Source of the DNA: Paenibacillus sp.
GTDB lineage: Bacteria; Bacillota; Bacilli; Paenibacillales; Paenibacillaceae
Reading direction: 5' to 3'
DNA: 64,000 bases
Assembly (NCBI GenBank): GCA_017512705.1
Contig: JAFWEX010000129.1
Coordinates: 1-64,000, forward strand
The notes below the pieces were generated by a model. That model saw only the letters and a program-made list of their open reading frames with translations. It searched no databases and was not told the origin of the DNA. The first letter of the stretch is position 1. Each line of letters starts with the position of its first letter. The position numbers and the translations under genes were made by a program. Of this stretch, positions 12,202 through 20,571 are shown one piece after another.

Positions 12202-13050
12202 ATGGTACGAATCAAAATTTTTGCGGACAGCACTAGCGATCTGGCCCCTGAATGGATCCAGCAATACGACATCGGCATCGTTCCATTGTATGTGGTGTTT
12301 GGTGATGAATCCCTGAAGGACGGAGAAGAAATTAAACCAGAGCAATTGTACGAGCGTGTAAGCCGCGATGGTTCTCTACCCAAGACAGCTGCACCTTCGC
12401 CAGCTGATTTCATGACCGCATTTCAACCTTACATAGAACAAGGGGACGATATTCTGTATATCTCCTTATCATCTGAACTTTCTTCAACATACCAGAATGC
12501 CCTGCTCGCCAGTTCTGAATTTCCGGAGGGACGCATCTCCGTTGTAGATTCCAAAAACCTCTCCTCCGGTATTGGCCTGATGGTAATGAAAGCTGTTCAC
12601 GCAGCAGAACAGGGGCAGAATCTGGTTCAGATTACAGAGCGTATCGAAGCCATGAAATCGAACGTTCGTACAGAATTTGTCATCGATACACTCGAATACT
12701 TGTATAAAGGCGGACGCTGCTCCGGAATGCAAAACCTGATTGGCAGTCTTCTTAAGATTCGTCCTGTCATTCGAGTAGCTGATGGTAAAATGACCCCTGC
12801 TTATAAAGTACGAGGTAAGCGGGAGAAGGCACTGGAGCAGATGTTACAAAACACACTCAGTAATAAGGAACAGATTGATCGTGACCTAGTGATCGTCGTT
12901 CACACTATGGCTGAGGAAGATGCGCTCAACTTACAAAAAACGTTGCAAGAACAGATCGGGGCACGCGTTGAATTAACCACGGCGGGCTGCGTCATTTGCA
13001 GTCATTGTGGTCCGAAAACAACGGGCATTATTTATAGCACCACACACTAG
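12202..13050 (+). CDS. DegV family fatty-acid-binding protein
   Basis: DegV proteins bind a fatty acyl chain between two domains and in some Firmicutes act as the FakB subunit of fatty acid kinase. The 282-residue protein shows the family motifs: FADSTSDLAPEW at the N-terminus, a TAAPSPADF segment, DDILYISLSSELSSTYQNA, VVDSKNLSSGIGL and FVIDTLEYLYKGGR. It is a complete-length single gene with AAAGGAGAT at the start. The fatty acid preference cannot be read from the sequence. Confidence 0.93.
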   Translation: MVRIKIFADSTSDLAPEWIQQYDIGIVPLYVVFGDESLKDGEEIKPEQLYERVSRDGSLPKTAAPSPADFMTAFQPYIEQGDDILYISLSSELSSTYQNALLASSEFPEGRISVVDSKNLSSGIGLMVMKAVHAAEQGQNLVQITERIEAMKSNVRTEFVIDTLEYLYKGGRCSGMQNLIGSLLKIRPVIRVADGKMTPAYKVRGKREKALEQMLQNTLSNKEQIDRDLVIVVHTMAEEDALNLQKTLQEQIGARVELTTAGCVICSHCGPKTTGIIYSTTH

Positions 13051-13133
13051 ATGTGACATTGTATATATTGAATCAGGCCATCAAGTGCAGAAGTGCAGTC
13101 CATGTATACTGTGATGACTGTGTCAAACTCATA

Positions 13134-13173
13134 AAGGGCATGCTAAGCAGATTCGCTTGGCATGCCCTTCTTA
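13134..13173 (+). terminator. Terminator after the DegV gene
   Basis: Stem AAGGGCATGC / GCATGCCCTT with a 14-base loop and a following T-rich stretch, about 85 bases after the stop. It may also serve the minus-strand deacetylase gene. Confidence 0.8.
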
Positions 13174-13285
13174 TTATGTTGACTCTACCTGTTCCTGTTC
13201 TGTTCCTGTTCCTTTACCTGTAAAAGACTTAAGCTCATTTGGTACATTCACCTGTCTGATCCATTAATCGAATAACTTGTCCGAA

Positions 13286-14065
13286 TTAATAGGTTTTTGT
13301 TTTCAACTCTTCGAGGCTTTTGAATACATAACCTTGCTTGCGGGCCTCATCGATAATAGAGCCAAGTGCGTCCGTATTATCTTTGGATACAGAATGCAGC
13401 AAAATGACAGCTCCGGGATGAAGTTGTTTCAACACTTGCTGATGAGCATATTGTGGACCTCGCTGAATATTGGTGTCCCAATCCTTATAGGCTACAGACC
13501 AGAACACATTAATATATCCTTGGGCATAACTCTCAGCGAGTGTGCGATTGTTAAAAATACCTCGAGGGGGACGTAAAAAAGTAGCTTGTTGTCCCGTAAG
13601 GCGGTTCACTTCGGATTTCACCTTTTCCAGTTCCTCTTTAATTTGACCGTTGGAGATTCGGGTCATATCAGGGTGACTCCATGAATGGTTGCCCACGATG
13701 TGCCCTTCCGCAGCCATCCGTTTAACAAGCTCAGGCTGATCCTTCAAATAATGTCCTGTGACAAAGAAAGCAGCAGGCACTTTTTTTGTTCGTAACACAT
13801 CCAGTATTGCTGGGGTGAATCCATTCTCATAGCCATTATCAAAAGTTAAATACAGTTCTTTTTGTTTGGTATCTCCCAAAAATATGGCTTGATTATGTTC
13901 CAATATGGACTTGAATCCTTCCTGATCAATGGAAGGTAGCTGACCATTCTGACTTTTTTTGAAGCCAAAGTGATAAGCTCCGTTAATAGGAGATGCCTCT
14001 GCCTGAGATGCCAGCGTGCTAATCATTAACAAGCCGAGCAGCAGATATAGAACCAACCGCTTCAT
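13286..14065 (-). CDS. Polysaccharide deacetylase, PdaA-like
   Basis: NodB-domain deacetylase, exported. From the ATG at 14065 (AGGAG eight bases upstream; the frame is open further) the 259-residue protein has a signal peptide (MKRLVLYLLLG... ending near AEA). The NodB motifs follow: LTFDNGYENG (motif 1), GNHSWSHPDM (motif 2, metal-binding His pair), RPPRGIFN (motif 3), WSVAYKDWD, and LLHSVS (motif 5). The FDNGYE form of motif 1, rather than FDDGP, and the overall length match PdaA, which removes acetyl groups during spore-cortex muramic-lactam synthesis. The pdaA assignment is likely but not certain. Confidence 0.88.
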   Translation of the reverse strand: MKRLVLYLLLGLLMISTLASQAEASPINGAYHFGFKKSQNGQLPSIDQEGFKSILEHNQAIFLGDTKQKELYLTFDNGYENGFTPAILDVLRTKKVPAAFFVTGHYLKDQPELVKRMAAEGHIVGNHSWSHPDMTRISNGQIKEELEKVKSEVNRLTGQQATFLRPPRGIFNNRTLAESYAQGYINVFWSVAYKDWDTNIQRGPQYAHQQVLKQLHPGAVILLHSVSKDNTDALGSIIDEARKQGYVFKSLEELKTKTY

Positions 14066-14160
14066 GTTATCCGCTCCTGTTCCTGAATATTCGGTTTGTT
14101 TCAAGGTTCACAAACACCTTCAGGTAATATGCCACAGGAACGTATATGTTATGTAATTAT

Positions 14161-14574
14161 TTAGCGCGAGTTCCGTTTATTTTCGTGTTTGATGGATGTC
14201 GGTTGATGAAAAAGCTCCAGCAAAGTCAGCGGTTTGCCGCTGTCAGCCAGCCATTCTTTGACTGTCTGGATTGCGCGGGTCTGCCCATCTCCTTGATCCC
14301 GCCAAGTCAAGAGCTCAATCACTTTAATGATGAGTGCCGACATACTGTCATTATCCTGCTCAGAACGTTCTGCACGCAGTTTATGGTACAGTGCCTCCTG
14401 CTCCCAATTCAGCAAAATCTCATCGCCTATCGTTGGTTTCATGAGTGTATAAGCACGCTGACATCCACCGCAGCGAACCGTATTCACTTGTTCCTGTATA
14501 AAGTATGAACTTACTTCCTGCCCGCAATCAGGGCACTTGAAGCTCACTTGTATATTGGTAATGTTATTACTCAT
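14161..14574 (-). CDS. Uncharacterised zinc-ribbon protein
   Basis: A 137-residue protein with a single N-terminal zinc ribbon: CPDCGQ and, 20 or so residues later, CGGCQRAY. The helical remainder includes LLTWRDQGDGQTRAIQTVKEWLADSG. No family recognised. ATG at 14574 follows AGGAGG by eight bases; the frame extends further upstream without support. It is divergent from cysC. Confidence 0.78.
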   Translation of the reverse strand: MSNNITNIQVSFKCPDCGQEVSSYFIQEQVNTVRCGGCQRAYTLMKPTIGDEILLNWEQEALYHKLRAERSEQDNDSMSALIIKVIELLTWRDQGDGQTRAIQTVKEWLADSGKPLTLLELFHQPTSIKHENKRNSR

Positions 14575-14725
14575 CGTATTGTCCTCCTGCTCTCTATGTA
14601 TACACATCTATACCCGATATACAGGACATTCACGCTGCATCTTTGCAGAACATTTTTATGTGCTACAATCTAGTAAATATGTTAAAATATTATACAAATC
14701 ATGAGGTTAGAAGAGGCGGGATAAC

Positions 14726-15364
14726 ATGTCGAAGGAAGAGCGCAATATTACCTGGCAAACATCGAGTTTAAGCAGACAGGATCGAGAGAGATTCAACGGG
14801 CATCCCAGCCGCACAGTATGGTTTACAGGTTTATCCGGGGCGGGTAAGTCATCTATTGCTTTTGCGCTGGAGAGTTATTTGTCTGAACAAGGTGTTCGTT
14901 GTTATGTGCTTGATGGTGATAATGTACGTCATGGGTTGAATCGTGATCTTGGGTTTACTTCGTCGGATCGGCAAGAAAATCTGCGGCGCATTGGAGAAGT
15001 GTCCAAGTTGATGGTCGACGCTGGGCTGCTTGTACTCTCGGCGTTTATCTCTCCTCATGAAGAAGACCGGGAGATGGTTAAGCAACTATTCGAACCAGAA
15101 GATTTCATCGAAATCTATGTGCGTTGTTCTATTGAGGAATGTGAGCGACGTGATCCGAAAGGACTCTACAAAAAGGCACGCAATGGTGAGATCCCTCACT
15201 TTACAGGAATCTCCGCCCCTTATGACATACCGAAGTCCCCTTCACTCATCATCGATACAGAGCAATATAACATTTCTGAAGCTGTTCAACAGATCGTGGA
15301 CCACCTGCAACACATCGGTGCTTTACGTCTTCCTTTACAGACCGGTTCTGCCCTGACATATTAG
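14726..15364 (+). CDS. cysC: Adenylylsulfate (APS) kinase CysC
   Basis: Makes PAPS from APS and ATP, the activated sulfate used for assimilation and by sulfotransferases. The 212-residue protein has the P-loop GLSGAGKS (residues 35-42), the [10 protein letters not shown] motif, the [18 protein letters not shown] motif, and [10 protein letters not shown], all typical of CysC. It is not next to other sulfate-assimilation genes. Instead it sits alone, convergent with the lasso-peptide operon, which contains a sulfotransferase that would need PAPS. A functional link is inference from that placement. Confidence 0.95.
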   Translation: MSKEERNITWQTSSLSRQDRERFNGHPSRTVWFTGLSGAGKSSIAFALESYLSEQGVRCYVLDGDNVRHGLNRDLGFTSSDRQENLRRIGEVSKLMVDAGLLVLSAFISPHEEDREMVKQLFEPEDFIEIYVRCSIEECERRDPKGLYKKARNGEIPHFTGISAPYDIPKSPSLIIDTEQYNISEAVQQIVDHLQHIGALRLPLQTGSALTY

Positions 15365-15410
15365 TAGACTTCAGTCTACTGATCTACAATCTACTAAAAA
15401 TGAATGATTG

Positions 15411-15440
15411 AAAAGGCGTCCCTTTGCGGTACGCCTTTCT
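15411..15440. terminator. Bidirectional terminator between cysC and the lasso operon
   Basis: Stem AAAAGGCGT / ACGCCTTT with T-rich sequence on both strands, between the convergent cysC and exporter genes. Confidence 0.75.
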
Positions 15441-15505
15441 TGTTTTATTTTACTCCTTTGTTGTTTTACTTCACTCTTCACTCCTTTCTTAAGCCCATAT
15501 GTCTT

Positions 15506-17347
15506 CTATTGCCCTGCTGCACCTGCCTGCATATGAAGCAGCTTGCTAAACGTCCCAGATGAGTCGGATGATAACTGCTGATATCCACCCTCTTGAATGA
15601 CACGCCCTTCTTCCAGAACGATGACACGATCTGCGGTTCGAATGGTAGATAATCGATGCGCAATGACAATAATAGTGATGTGTCCTTTCAGTCGTTCGAG
15701 CGCTTCATGAATGTGCTGTTCATTTTCACTGTCCAGTGCACTTGTTGCTTCATCCAATACCAGCACGGAAGGATTGCGAAGCATGGTCCGGGCTAGCACC
15801 AGACGCTGACGCTCACCGCCAGAAAGACGTATGCCCCGATCGCCGATGATCGTATCCAGACCTTGAGGAAGCCTCTGTACAAATGAGGCCGAAGAAGAAA
15901 ACTGAAGTGCCCGCCACATCTGTTCCTCACTTGCATCAGGGTCAACCAGCCGCAAATTTTCACGAATACTTGTATGAAACAAAAAGGGATCTTGCGACAC
16001 GTATCCGATAGAACTACGCCAATGTAGTAACAGCTCCTCTGATAAGGGTTCTCCATCGATCAAGATCCGTCCGCTCTCAGGCTTTATTAGGCCCATAATC
16101 AAATCAATTAATGTGCTTTTACCTGCCCCTGATTTACCAACAATTGCTGTCATCCCTCGAGCTGGAATCGATGATTGCACGTTCTTCAATGCGTAGGTGT
16201 CACTGTCTTCATAACGAAAATATACATTCTCACAGGTGATGGCTTCCACTGGATCAATTGGAACGATGTGTGGAGCAGTGGGCGCACCTCTTCTCGGTTC
16301 TAGTTCTCGGTCAATTGAGAATTCTTCATTGATCTCACGGCTCTTCTCCGTCTGCAATTGTAGCTCTCTCACCATCCGAAATGCAGGCAGCATCGAGCTT
16401 ATGTACTCCAGATTGGATTGAATGGCGGTAAACCTCGGCCATAATCGTGAAAAAATTAATATAATCAGTAACAGACTTGCTGGAGGCACAGACATCACCT
16501 GTAGAGATAGATAAATAAACGTCGCAATAATCAATGCAGCTGACACCCTATGAATGAGCTGTGTACCCGTATTTAGCTGACTAAACTGCACCACATTATG
16601 TTCAATCTGTCTGCACAAGCGCTCAAACCAGCGGATATGGGAATGTTCAAGCATATTACTTTTGATATCTTTGATTCCGTTAAAATGCTCGGTAATGCCG
16701 TTATAATAATGTTGTGAATATTCGGAAGTCTGATCTCCAATCTGTTTGGCGCGTCTAACAAACTTGCGCAGGAGGATAAATAACAACACACCACAGATCA
16801 GCACAAGTGCTGTTAATCTGGCAGATAACCAGAAAGCAAGACCGATCTGAATTGCTGTAAAAATCAGTGAGGCCACCGTCTGCAGAATGAGATTGGTTCC
16901 CTGACTTACTCGGGCAAGTTCAGTCGTTAATATATGATTAAAATCGGATTTTCGTTTTTGGAGAAAAAAAGACCACTGCGCTTTAAGGATCGCACTATAG
17001 GTTTCCATACGCAGCGTTCGTATGAATTGCTGCTGAATACGGGTATTACGGATCGTCTGGAGACGTTGCATCCACGCCTGTCCAGAGAGGATGAATACAA
17101 AGGCGAACAGAACAAGCATTAATTGACTGTTTTCTGAGAATTGGCGGAGTATAGAGCTTAACCAAGTTAGATGTAGACCTGTCGATCCCATCTCAAAAAC
17201 ACCGATTAAGCTCAGCATCGGAACAAGCATATAGATACCGATTCCTTCCATTAGACCAATCGAGATCATAGCCAGCAGATTCCAGTATAAAATGGGCCCA
17301 GAGACATGATGCAGTTTTCGCATAAAGTATTTCAATTCTGAGATCAT
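15506..17347 (-). CDS. Lasso peptide exporter, ABC transporter with fused membrane and ATPase domains
   Basis: A 613-residue half-transporter: membrane domain in about residues 15-330 (several hydrophobic helices) and ATPase domain in about 365-600. The latter has Walker A GKSGAGKST, Q-loop YVSQDPFLF, signature LSGGERQRL, Walker B SVLVLDEATSAL and H-loop IAHRLST. It is the last gene of the lasso operon (D protein) and overlaps the nucleotidyltransferase gene by four bases. In related clusters it exports the mature peptide and protects the producer. There is no N-terminal C39 peptidase domain, consistent with leader removal by B1/B2. Confidence 0.93.
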   Translation of the reverse strand: MISELKYFMRKLHHVSGPILYWNLLAMISIGLMEGIGIYMLVPMLSLIGVFEMGSTGLHLTWLSSILRQFSENSQLMLVLFAFVFILSGQAWMQRLQTIRNTRIQQQFIRTLRMETYSAILKAQWSFFLQKRKSDFNHILTTELARVSQGTNLILQTVASLIFTAIQIGLAFWLSARLTALVLICGVLLFILLRKFVRRAKQIGDQTSEYSQHYYNGITEHFNGIKDIKSNMLEHSHIRWFERLCRQIEHNVVQFSQLNTGTQLIHRVSAALIIATFIYLSLQVMSVPPASLLLIILIFSRLWPRFTAIQSNLEYISSMLPAFRMVRELQLQTEKSREINEEFSIDRELEPRRGAPTAPHIVPIDPVEAITCENVYFRYEDSDTYALKNVQSSIPARGMTAIVGKSGAGKSTLIDLIMGLIKPESGRILIDGEPLSEELLLHWRSSIGYVSQDPFLFHTSIRENLRLVDPDASEEQMWRALQFSSSASFVQRLPQGLDTIIGDRGIRLSGGERQRLVLARTMLRNPSVLVLDEATSALDSENEQHIHEALERLKGHITIIVIAHRLSTIRTADRVIVLEEGRVIQEGGYQQLSSDSSGTFSKLLHMQAGAAGQ

Positions 17348-18540
17348 ACTTTTCCCCTCTCTGTCATCGTGCTTTTTTTGAAGCGCCGCCAGAACCAGAG
17401 AAACGGACGTAACGGGAAATATAGAAAATACAGAGAACGGGGAAGCGGCAGTTGATGCACGTCCCAGGTACTCGGATATAAACGCTCAATAAAGAAAAAC
17501 CATTTCTGTCTAGCACTTCGAAGAGAAAACAAATACGATTGATAATTCGGCAACTCTGCTGGACTATCCAGCATGTCATTCATAAACAGCGCACCTGCTC
17601 TCGCTAATCGCTGACCAGCACGGTTACTCATAGCCATAATGGAGAGGTAATCGTCACTCAGCGGCGTATGCAGCAAGTCCGAAGCAAGATGCAATGTCTG
17701 GGAACCAATGGATAAACGTCCCTCTGCTTTCAGACGTCGCTCGACCTTTTTCGTATCCAGTGGCATCGTACGAATCATCTGATCCATGTCCAGTAGCCAC
17801 CGTAGTCTGAACCATCCATGCCTTGCACCATGGGTCACTAAATACACCCATAGATCCTCTCTTTCGAGCATACGTACAGGTGTCTGGGTATATGAGCTGA
17901 AGCGACTGCGTTTCCATAGAAGCTCGAAGTCTGTTTCCCGGCCGGAGTCGGGATTCAATCGCCAATGGATCTCCACTTGAGTCCGTTTCTCGGGATGAAT
18001 ATAACAAATATGATGCTCTCGCCACTTCCAGCTGCGAACGGTAAGCGATCTCTCGCCCTCCTTGCACTGGTAACCAAGCCCGATGAGAATACGTTCTGCT
18101 GCCTCGACCTCTTGGACTGGAATCAAAATATCCAGATCTTTGGAGGTTCGCATAGAAACATCACCGTACAGGTCATGCGCCAGAGCAGGCCCTTTCAGTG
18201 TAATCGTGCGGATTCCCCGTTCGCGAAACGCTCCGCAGACTTGCTCCATTTCAGCTGTGAGTTGCAACATACGAAACGTGTTGATCGTATACTGCTGTTT
18301 CAGGCTCTCCATTACCGTTTGGGGAACAGACGGAAGGTTCATCTGTTTTAACCTCACATAGATGACCGAATACAGACGATGGTGGTACACAAGCTGTACA
18401 AAAAGCGGCCAATCCATATCGTCCAGCCGGCTCGTCATCTCCTTAGAAGTTAGATCCGTCAGATCATCTCTAAGCAGGCTCAAGATTAGCTTAAGCTCCT
18501 TCGGAAACCTTGTAGAATACAGTTCAGTTTCATGCGTCAT
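17344..18540 (-). CDS. Lasso-cluster nucleotidyltransferase family protein (PsmN type)
   Basis: A 398-residue protein of the NTP_transf_5 type. The pol-beta-like core is visible in ITLKGPALAHDLYG and RTSKDLDILI, with the metal-binding Asp pair at about 135 and 137, and an EIHWRLNP segment follows. From what I recall, a homologue in the pseudomycoidin cluster (PsmN) is needed to add a sugar to the phosphorylated C-terminal residue, so a similar role after the kinase here is plausible. ATG at 18540 follows GGAGAG; a TTG at 18546 is the alternative. The gene overlaps both neighbours (B2 and exporter), so it is clearly part of the operon. Confidence 0.88.
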   Translation of the reverse strand: MTHETELYSTRFPKELKLILSLLRDDLTDLTSKEMTSRLDDMDWPLFVQLVYHHRLYSVIYVRLKQMNLPSVPQTVMESLKQQYTINTFRMLQLTAEMEQVCGAFRERGIRTITLKGPALAHDLYGDVSMRTSKDLDILIPVQEVEAAERILIGLGYQCKEGERSLTVRSWKWREHHICYIHPEKRTQVEIHWRLNPDSGRETDFELLWKRSRFSSYTQTPVRMLEREDLWVYLVTHGARHGWFRLRWLLDMDQMIRTMPLDTKKVERRLKAEGRLSIGSQTLHLASDLLHTPLSDDYLSIMAMSNRAGQRLARAGALFMNDMLDSPAELPNYQSYLFSLRSARQKWFFFIERLYPSTWDVHQLPLPRSLYFLYFPLRPFLWFWRRFKKSTMTERGKV

Positions 18541-19012
18541 AGACAATCTCTCCAGATCCCTTCTCAGGACACCCTTTACCGAACACGCCGACGACCGTAT
18601 ATTGATCCATCGTATCTGCTCCAGTTACGATCAGCTTGCCACTTCGTAGCCAGGCATGTGCCATCAGTTGTCCCTGCTTATTCCGTGCCGTGCCCATATA
18701 TAACGTACTTGCGATATGACGACGCTCCAACATTTTCATCGCAGCTATAGCCATGACAAGACATTGACTTTCCCATAACGTATATTTGCTGGCAAGCATA
18801 ACTGCTTTTGAGATATTTCTGATCTCCACCACTTGAGTTCGATTCAAACCAGTCATAGGTGTTTCAACCATAGGCGTTCCGAGTCCCGGAGCAATCTTGG
18901 CAAACGACCTTGCCTTCTGAATTCGTGCCCATCCCAGCAGGATGTAAGCTTCCCACACCAATCTCCTTACCGGAGCTGGAAGCGAGAAATACGCCTTTAT
19001 TTTCCGAAACAT
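18530..19012 (-). CDS. Lasso peptide leader peptidase B2
   Basis: Transglutaminase-fold cysteine protease that cleaves the leader from the lasso precursor. The 160-residue protein has the catalytic Cys in LWESQCLVMAIAA, the His in LMAHAWLR and the Asp in VTGAD. This is the arrangement of stand-alone B2 proteins, where the recognition domain is a separate B1. Four bases separate it from B1 and its end overlaps the nucleotidyltransferase gene. Confidence 0.93.
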   Translation of the reverse strand: MFRKIKAYFSLPAPVRRLVWEAYILLGWARIQKARSFAKIAPGLGTPMVETPMTGLNRTQVVEIRNISKAVMLASKYTLWESQCLVMAIAAMKMLERRHIASTLYMGTARNKQGQLMAHAWLRSGKLIVTGADTMDQYTVVGVFGKGCPEKGSGEIVYDA

Positions 19013-19016
19013 CTTC

Positions 19017-19316
19017 CTACACTCCGCGGGAAATATCGATTAATCCTTCACGTGAGAGGTGCTCTAAAAATGGCACAACCTGTTCACGGCATTGCTCCGG
19101 TTGGATATCGTATTCTACAGCAAGCGCCTCAATCAATTCGTCCAGCTTCCGCTGCTCTGCGATGAGTTCCCAGATGCGTCCACCGGTGCTCCCCAAATTG
19201 TAATATTTACCGGAGGCAATGCTCATCATCACCTTCTCGCCGCCCATATCACTAACCAGATTACCTTCCTTCCGTGATATCACGTCATTCGCATGGATGG
19301 GTGTAATAGCTGTCAT
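19017..19316 (-). CDS. Lasso peptide B1 protein, PqqD-like recognition element
   Basis: A 99-residue PqqD-fold protein (RiPP recognition element) that binds the precursor leader and presents it to B2 and the cyclase. Visible pattern: GEKVMMSIASGKYYNLGSTG, then IWELI, then a C-terminal helical part (VVPFLEHLSREGLI). Its start overlaps the kinase stop by four bases. Confidence 0.93.
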   Translation of the reverse strand: MTAITPIHANDVISRKEGNLVSDMGGEKVMMSIASGKYYNLGSTGGRIWELIAEQRKLDELIEALAVEYDIQPEQCREQVVPFLEHLSREGLIDISRGV

Positions 19317-20260
19317 ATTCCTACTTGCACTCCTTTGCGTATATGATTGATGATTCGTTCCACCATCTCAAATGCTGTAAAGTCCTGCCCTGTTCTACTG
19401 ATCCTGCTGATCTCCACACTAGCCGAGAGTTTGGATACCGTTTCGAATAACCATTGGGCAAGTCCCTGGCGTGTCACCAGTCCACCACGAAAGGTATGTG
19501 AGCACAGCACGTGAAGACGTTCGAGACCGATAACCTCTTCCAGATGAACCGATCCCGATCCGTGATCTGGCCGGGGCACAAGCTCATAGATTCCAGCTAA
19601 GGGCACAGCTCTCTCGTGAAAATAGTGTTGAACGGGAATGGCATATTTCGTGATTTCAGCGTGCACCGTGGCGTAGTTCTGTTGCTCCATACCAAAACCG
19701 TCCAGACTGGGCTGCCATAATTTCTGCTGTGGATATCCCGGTGACACGATGGCTCTTCCTCCGGCATCCCAAGTCAAGGCCACCACATCATCGGTGAGAA
19801 GAGGATATCCGCGGGATGCGAGCGCTGCAGATAATGTAGACTTTCCTGCGCCAGAATGCCCGACGAACGCGTAAGCCCTTTGATCAATAACTACTGCACT
19901 CCCGTGCAGTGGAAGAATGCCACGCTGCATCATAATCACGGACATACATGTCCCGAGGATAAACAGTCTTACTTTTTTCGGATCAGCTTCGGATATTGGA
20001 GAAACTACGATTCGTTGACCCTGTTCCATTAAAAATAATCCTGTATCTTCGATTCTGAAAAAAAGACAACCGTCCCGCGCTACAAAGTTGTCGTCGCCAA
20101 CATCCCAGCTCTTCCACAGTCCCGTCAGATCGAAAGTTTCGATCCGTACATCAACTGCACCCTGCTCCGTTTCGGCATCCAGAGGTGCACTCTGCAACTC
20201 GGGCATCGGGATCTGACTCAACCAGCGCAAACCGTAAGCTTCATAGTGCACAGGCAACAA
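19313..20260 (-). CDS. Lasso precursor kinase, HPr-kinase-like (PadeK type)
   Basis: Relative of HPr serine kinase. The 315-residue protein carries LPLHGSAVV and the P-loop GHSGAGKST (about 134-142), followed by LLTDDVVAL, the acidic motif of this fold. In the paeninodin cluster the homologous kinase phosphorylates the C-terminal Ser of the precursor; the precursor here also ends in Ser. The start is TTG at 20260, eight bases after GAAGGAGG, with no in-frame ATG nearby. It lies downstream of the attenuator-like structure at 20290-20364, so its expression relative to the precursor may be adjustable. Confidence 0.92.
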   Translation of the reverse strand: MLPVHYEAYGLRWLSQIPMPELQSAPLDAETEQGAVDVRIETFDLTGLWKSWDVGDDNFVARDGCLFFRIEDTGLFLMEQGQRIVVSPISEADPKKVRLFILGTCMSVIMMQRGILPLHGSAVVIDQRAYAFVGHSGAGKSTLSAALASRGYPLLTDDVVALTWDAGGRAIVSPGYPQQKLWQPSLDGFGMEQQNYATVHAEITKYAIPVQHYFHERAVPLAGIYELVPRPDHGSGSVHLEEVIGLERLHVLCSHTFRGGLVTRQGLAQWLFETVSKLSASVEISRISRTGQDFTAFEMVERIINHIRKGVQVGI

Positions 20261-20289
20261 TAAGGGGGCCTCCTTCGTTTTTAGATATG

Positions 20290-20327
20290 AAAAAAAGCCC
20301 TGATATTCATTTGCTCAATATTAGGGC
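20290..20327 (-). terminator. Terminator/attenuator between precursor and kinase genes
   Basis: Read on the minus strand: GCCCTAATATT (20317-20327), loop of nine bases, AATATCAGGGC (20297-20307), then a run of T (20290-20296). The 11-bp stem has one G-U pair. It would end most transcripts after the lasso precursor gene. A second hairpin (20323-20364) shares its 5' arm. Confidence 0.85.
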
Positions 20328-20364
20328 GGAGGCGAAAAAGCTGAGATGTCTGCATTTCCGCCCT
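20323..20364 (-). promoter_or_regulatory. Alternative hairpin overlapping the attenuator
   Basis: AGGGCGGA (minus strand, 20357-20364) pairs perfectly with TCCGCCCT (20323-20330) around a 26-base loop. Bases 20323-20327 also belong to the terminator stem, so the two hairpins cannot form fully at once. This is the form of an antiterminator/terminator pair; the trigger is unknown. Confidence 0.6.
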
Positions 20365-20397
20365 TTAAGTATGGACATGCTTGGAATATGAACTGAA

Positions 20398-20535
20398 TTA
20401 AGACGTTGGATCGTACATATCGGCATCGTGTGCAGTAATCCAGTCGATTTGTCTGTACCCAACCCCTGCCATTGTTTCATTCACATCCAACACTTCAAGT
20501 ACAGGTGCTTGCCATTCCTTTTTTTCGTTTTGCAT
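20398..20535 (-). CDS. Lasso peptide precursor (paeninodin type), 45 residues
   Basis: ATG at 20535 follows AAAGGGGGTG; stop TAA at 20398-20400. The leader is MQNEKKEWQAPVLEVLDVNE plus TM, with the leader Trp-x-x-Pro element and the Thr two residues before the cut that B1/B2 systems use. The predicted core is AGVGYRQIDW then ITAHDADMYDPTS: 23 residues with Ala1, Asp9 for a nine-residue macrolactam ring, and C-terminal Ser23. This matches paeninodin in core length, ring size and final Ser. Tyr19 is flanked by Asp15, Asp17 and Asp20. The gene lies between the cyclase and kinase genes and is followed by its own terminator. Confidence 0.92.
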   Translation of the reverse strand: MQNEKKEWQAPVLEVLDVNETMAGVGYRQIDWITAHDADMYDPTS

Positions 20536-20571
20536 TGTTTTCACCCCCTTTCATATGAGCTCTGCCGCAGG

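Noticed and set aside
13189..13216. Tandem CTGTTC-like repeats
   Set aside because: Only about four short imperfect copies in an intergenic stretch; too few to call a functional repeat or a CRISPR array.
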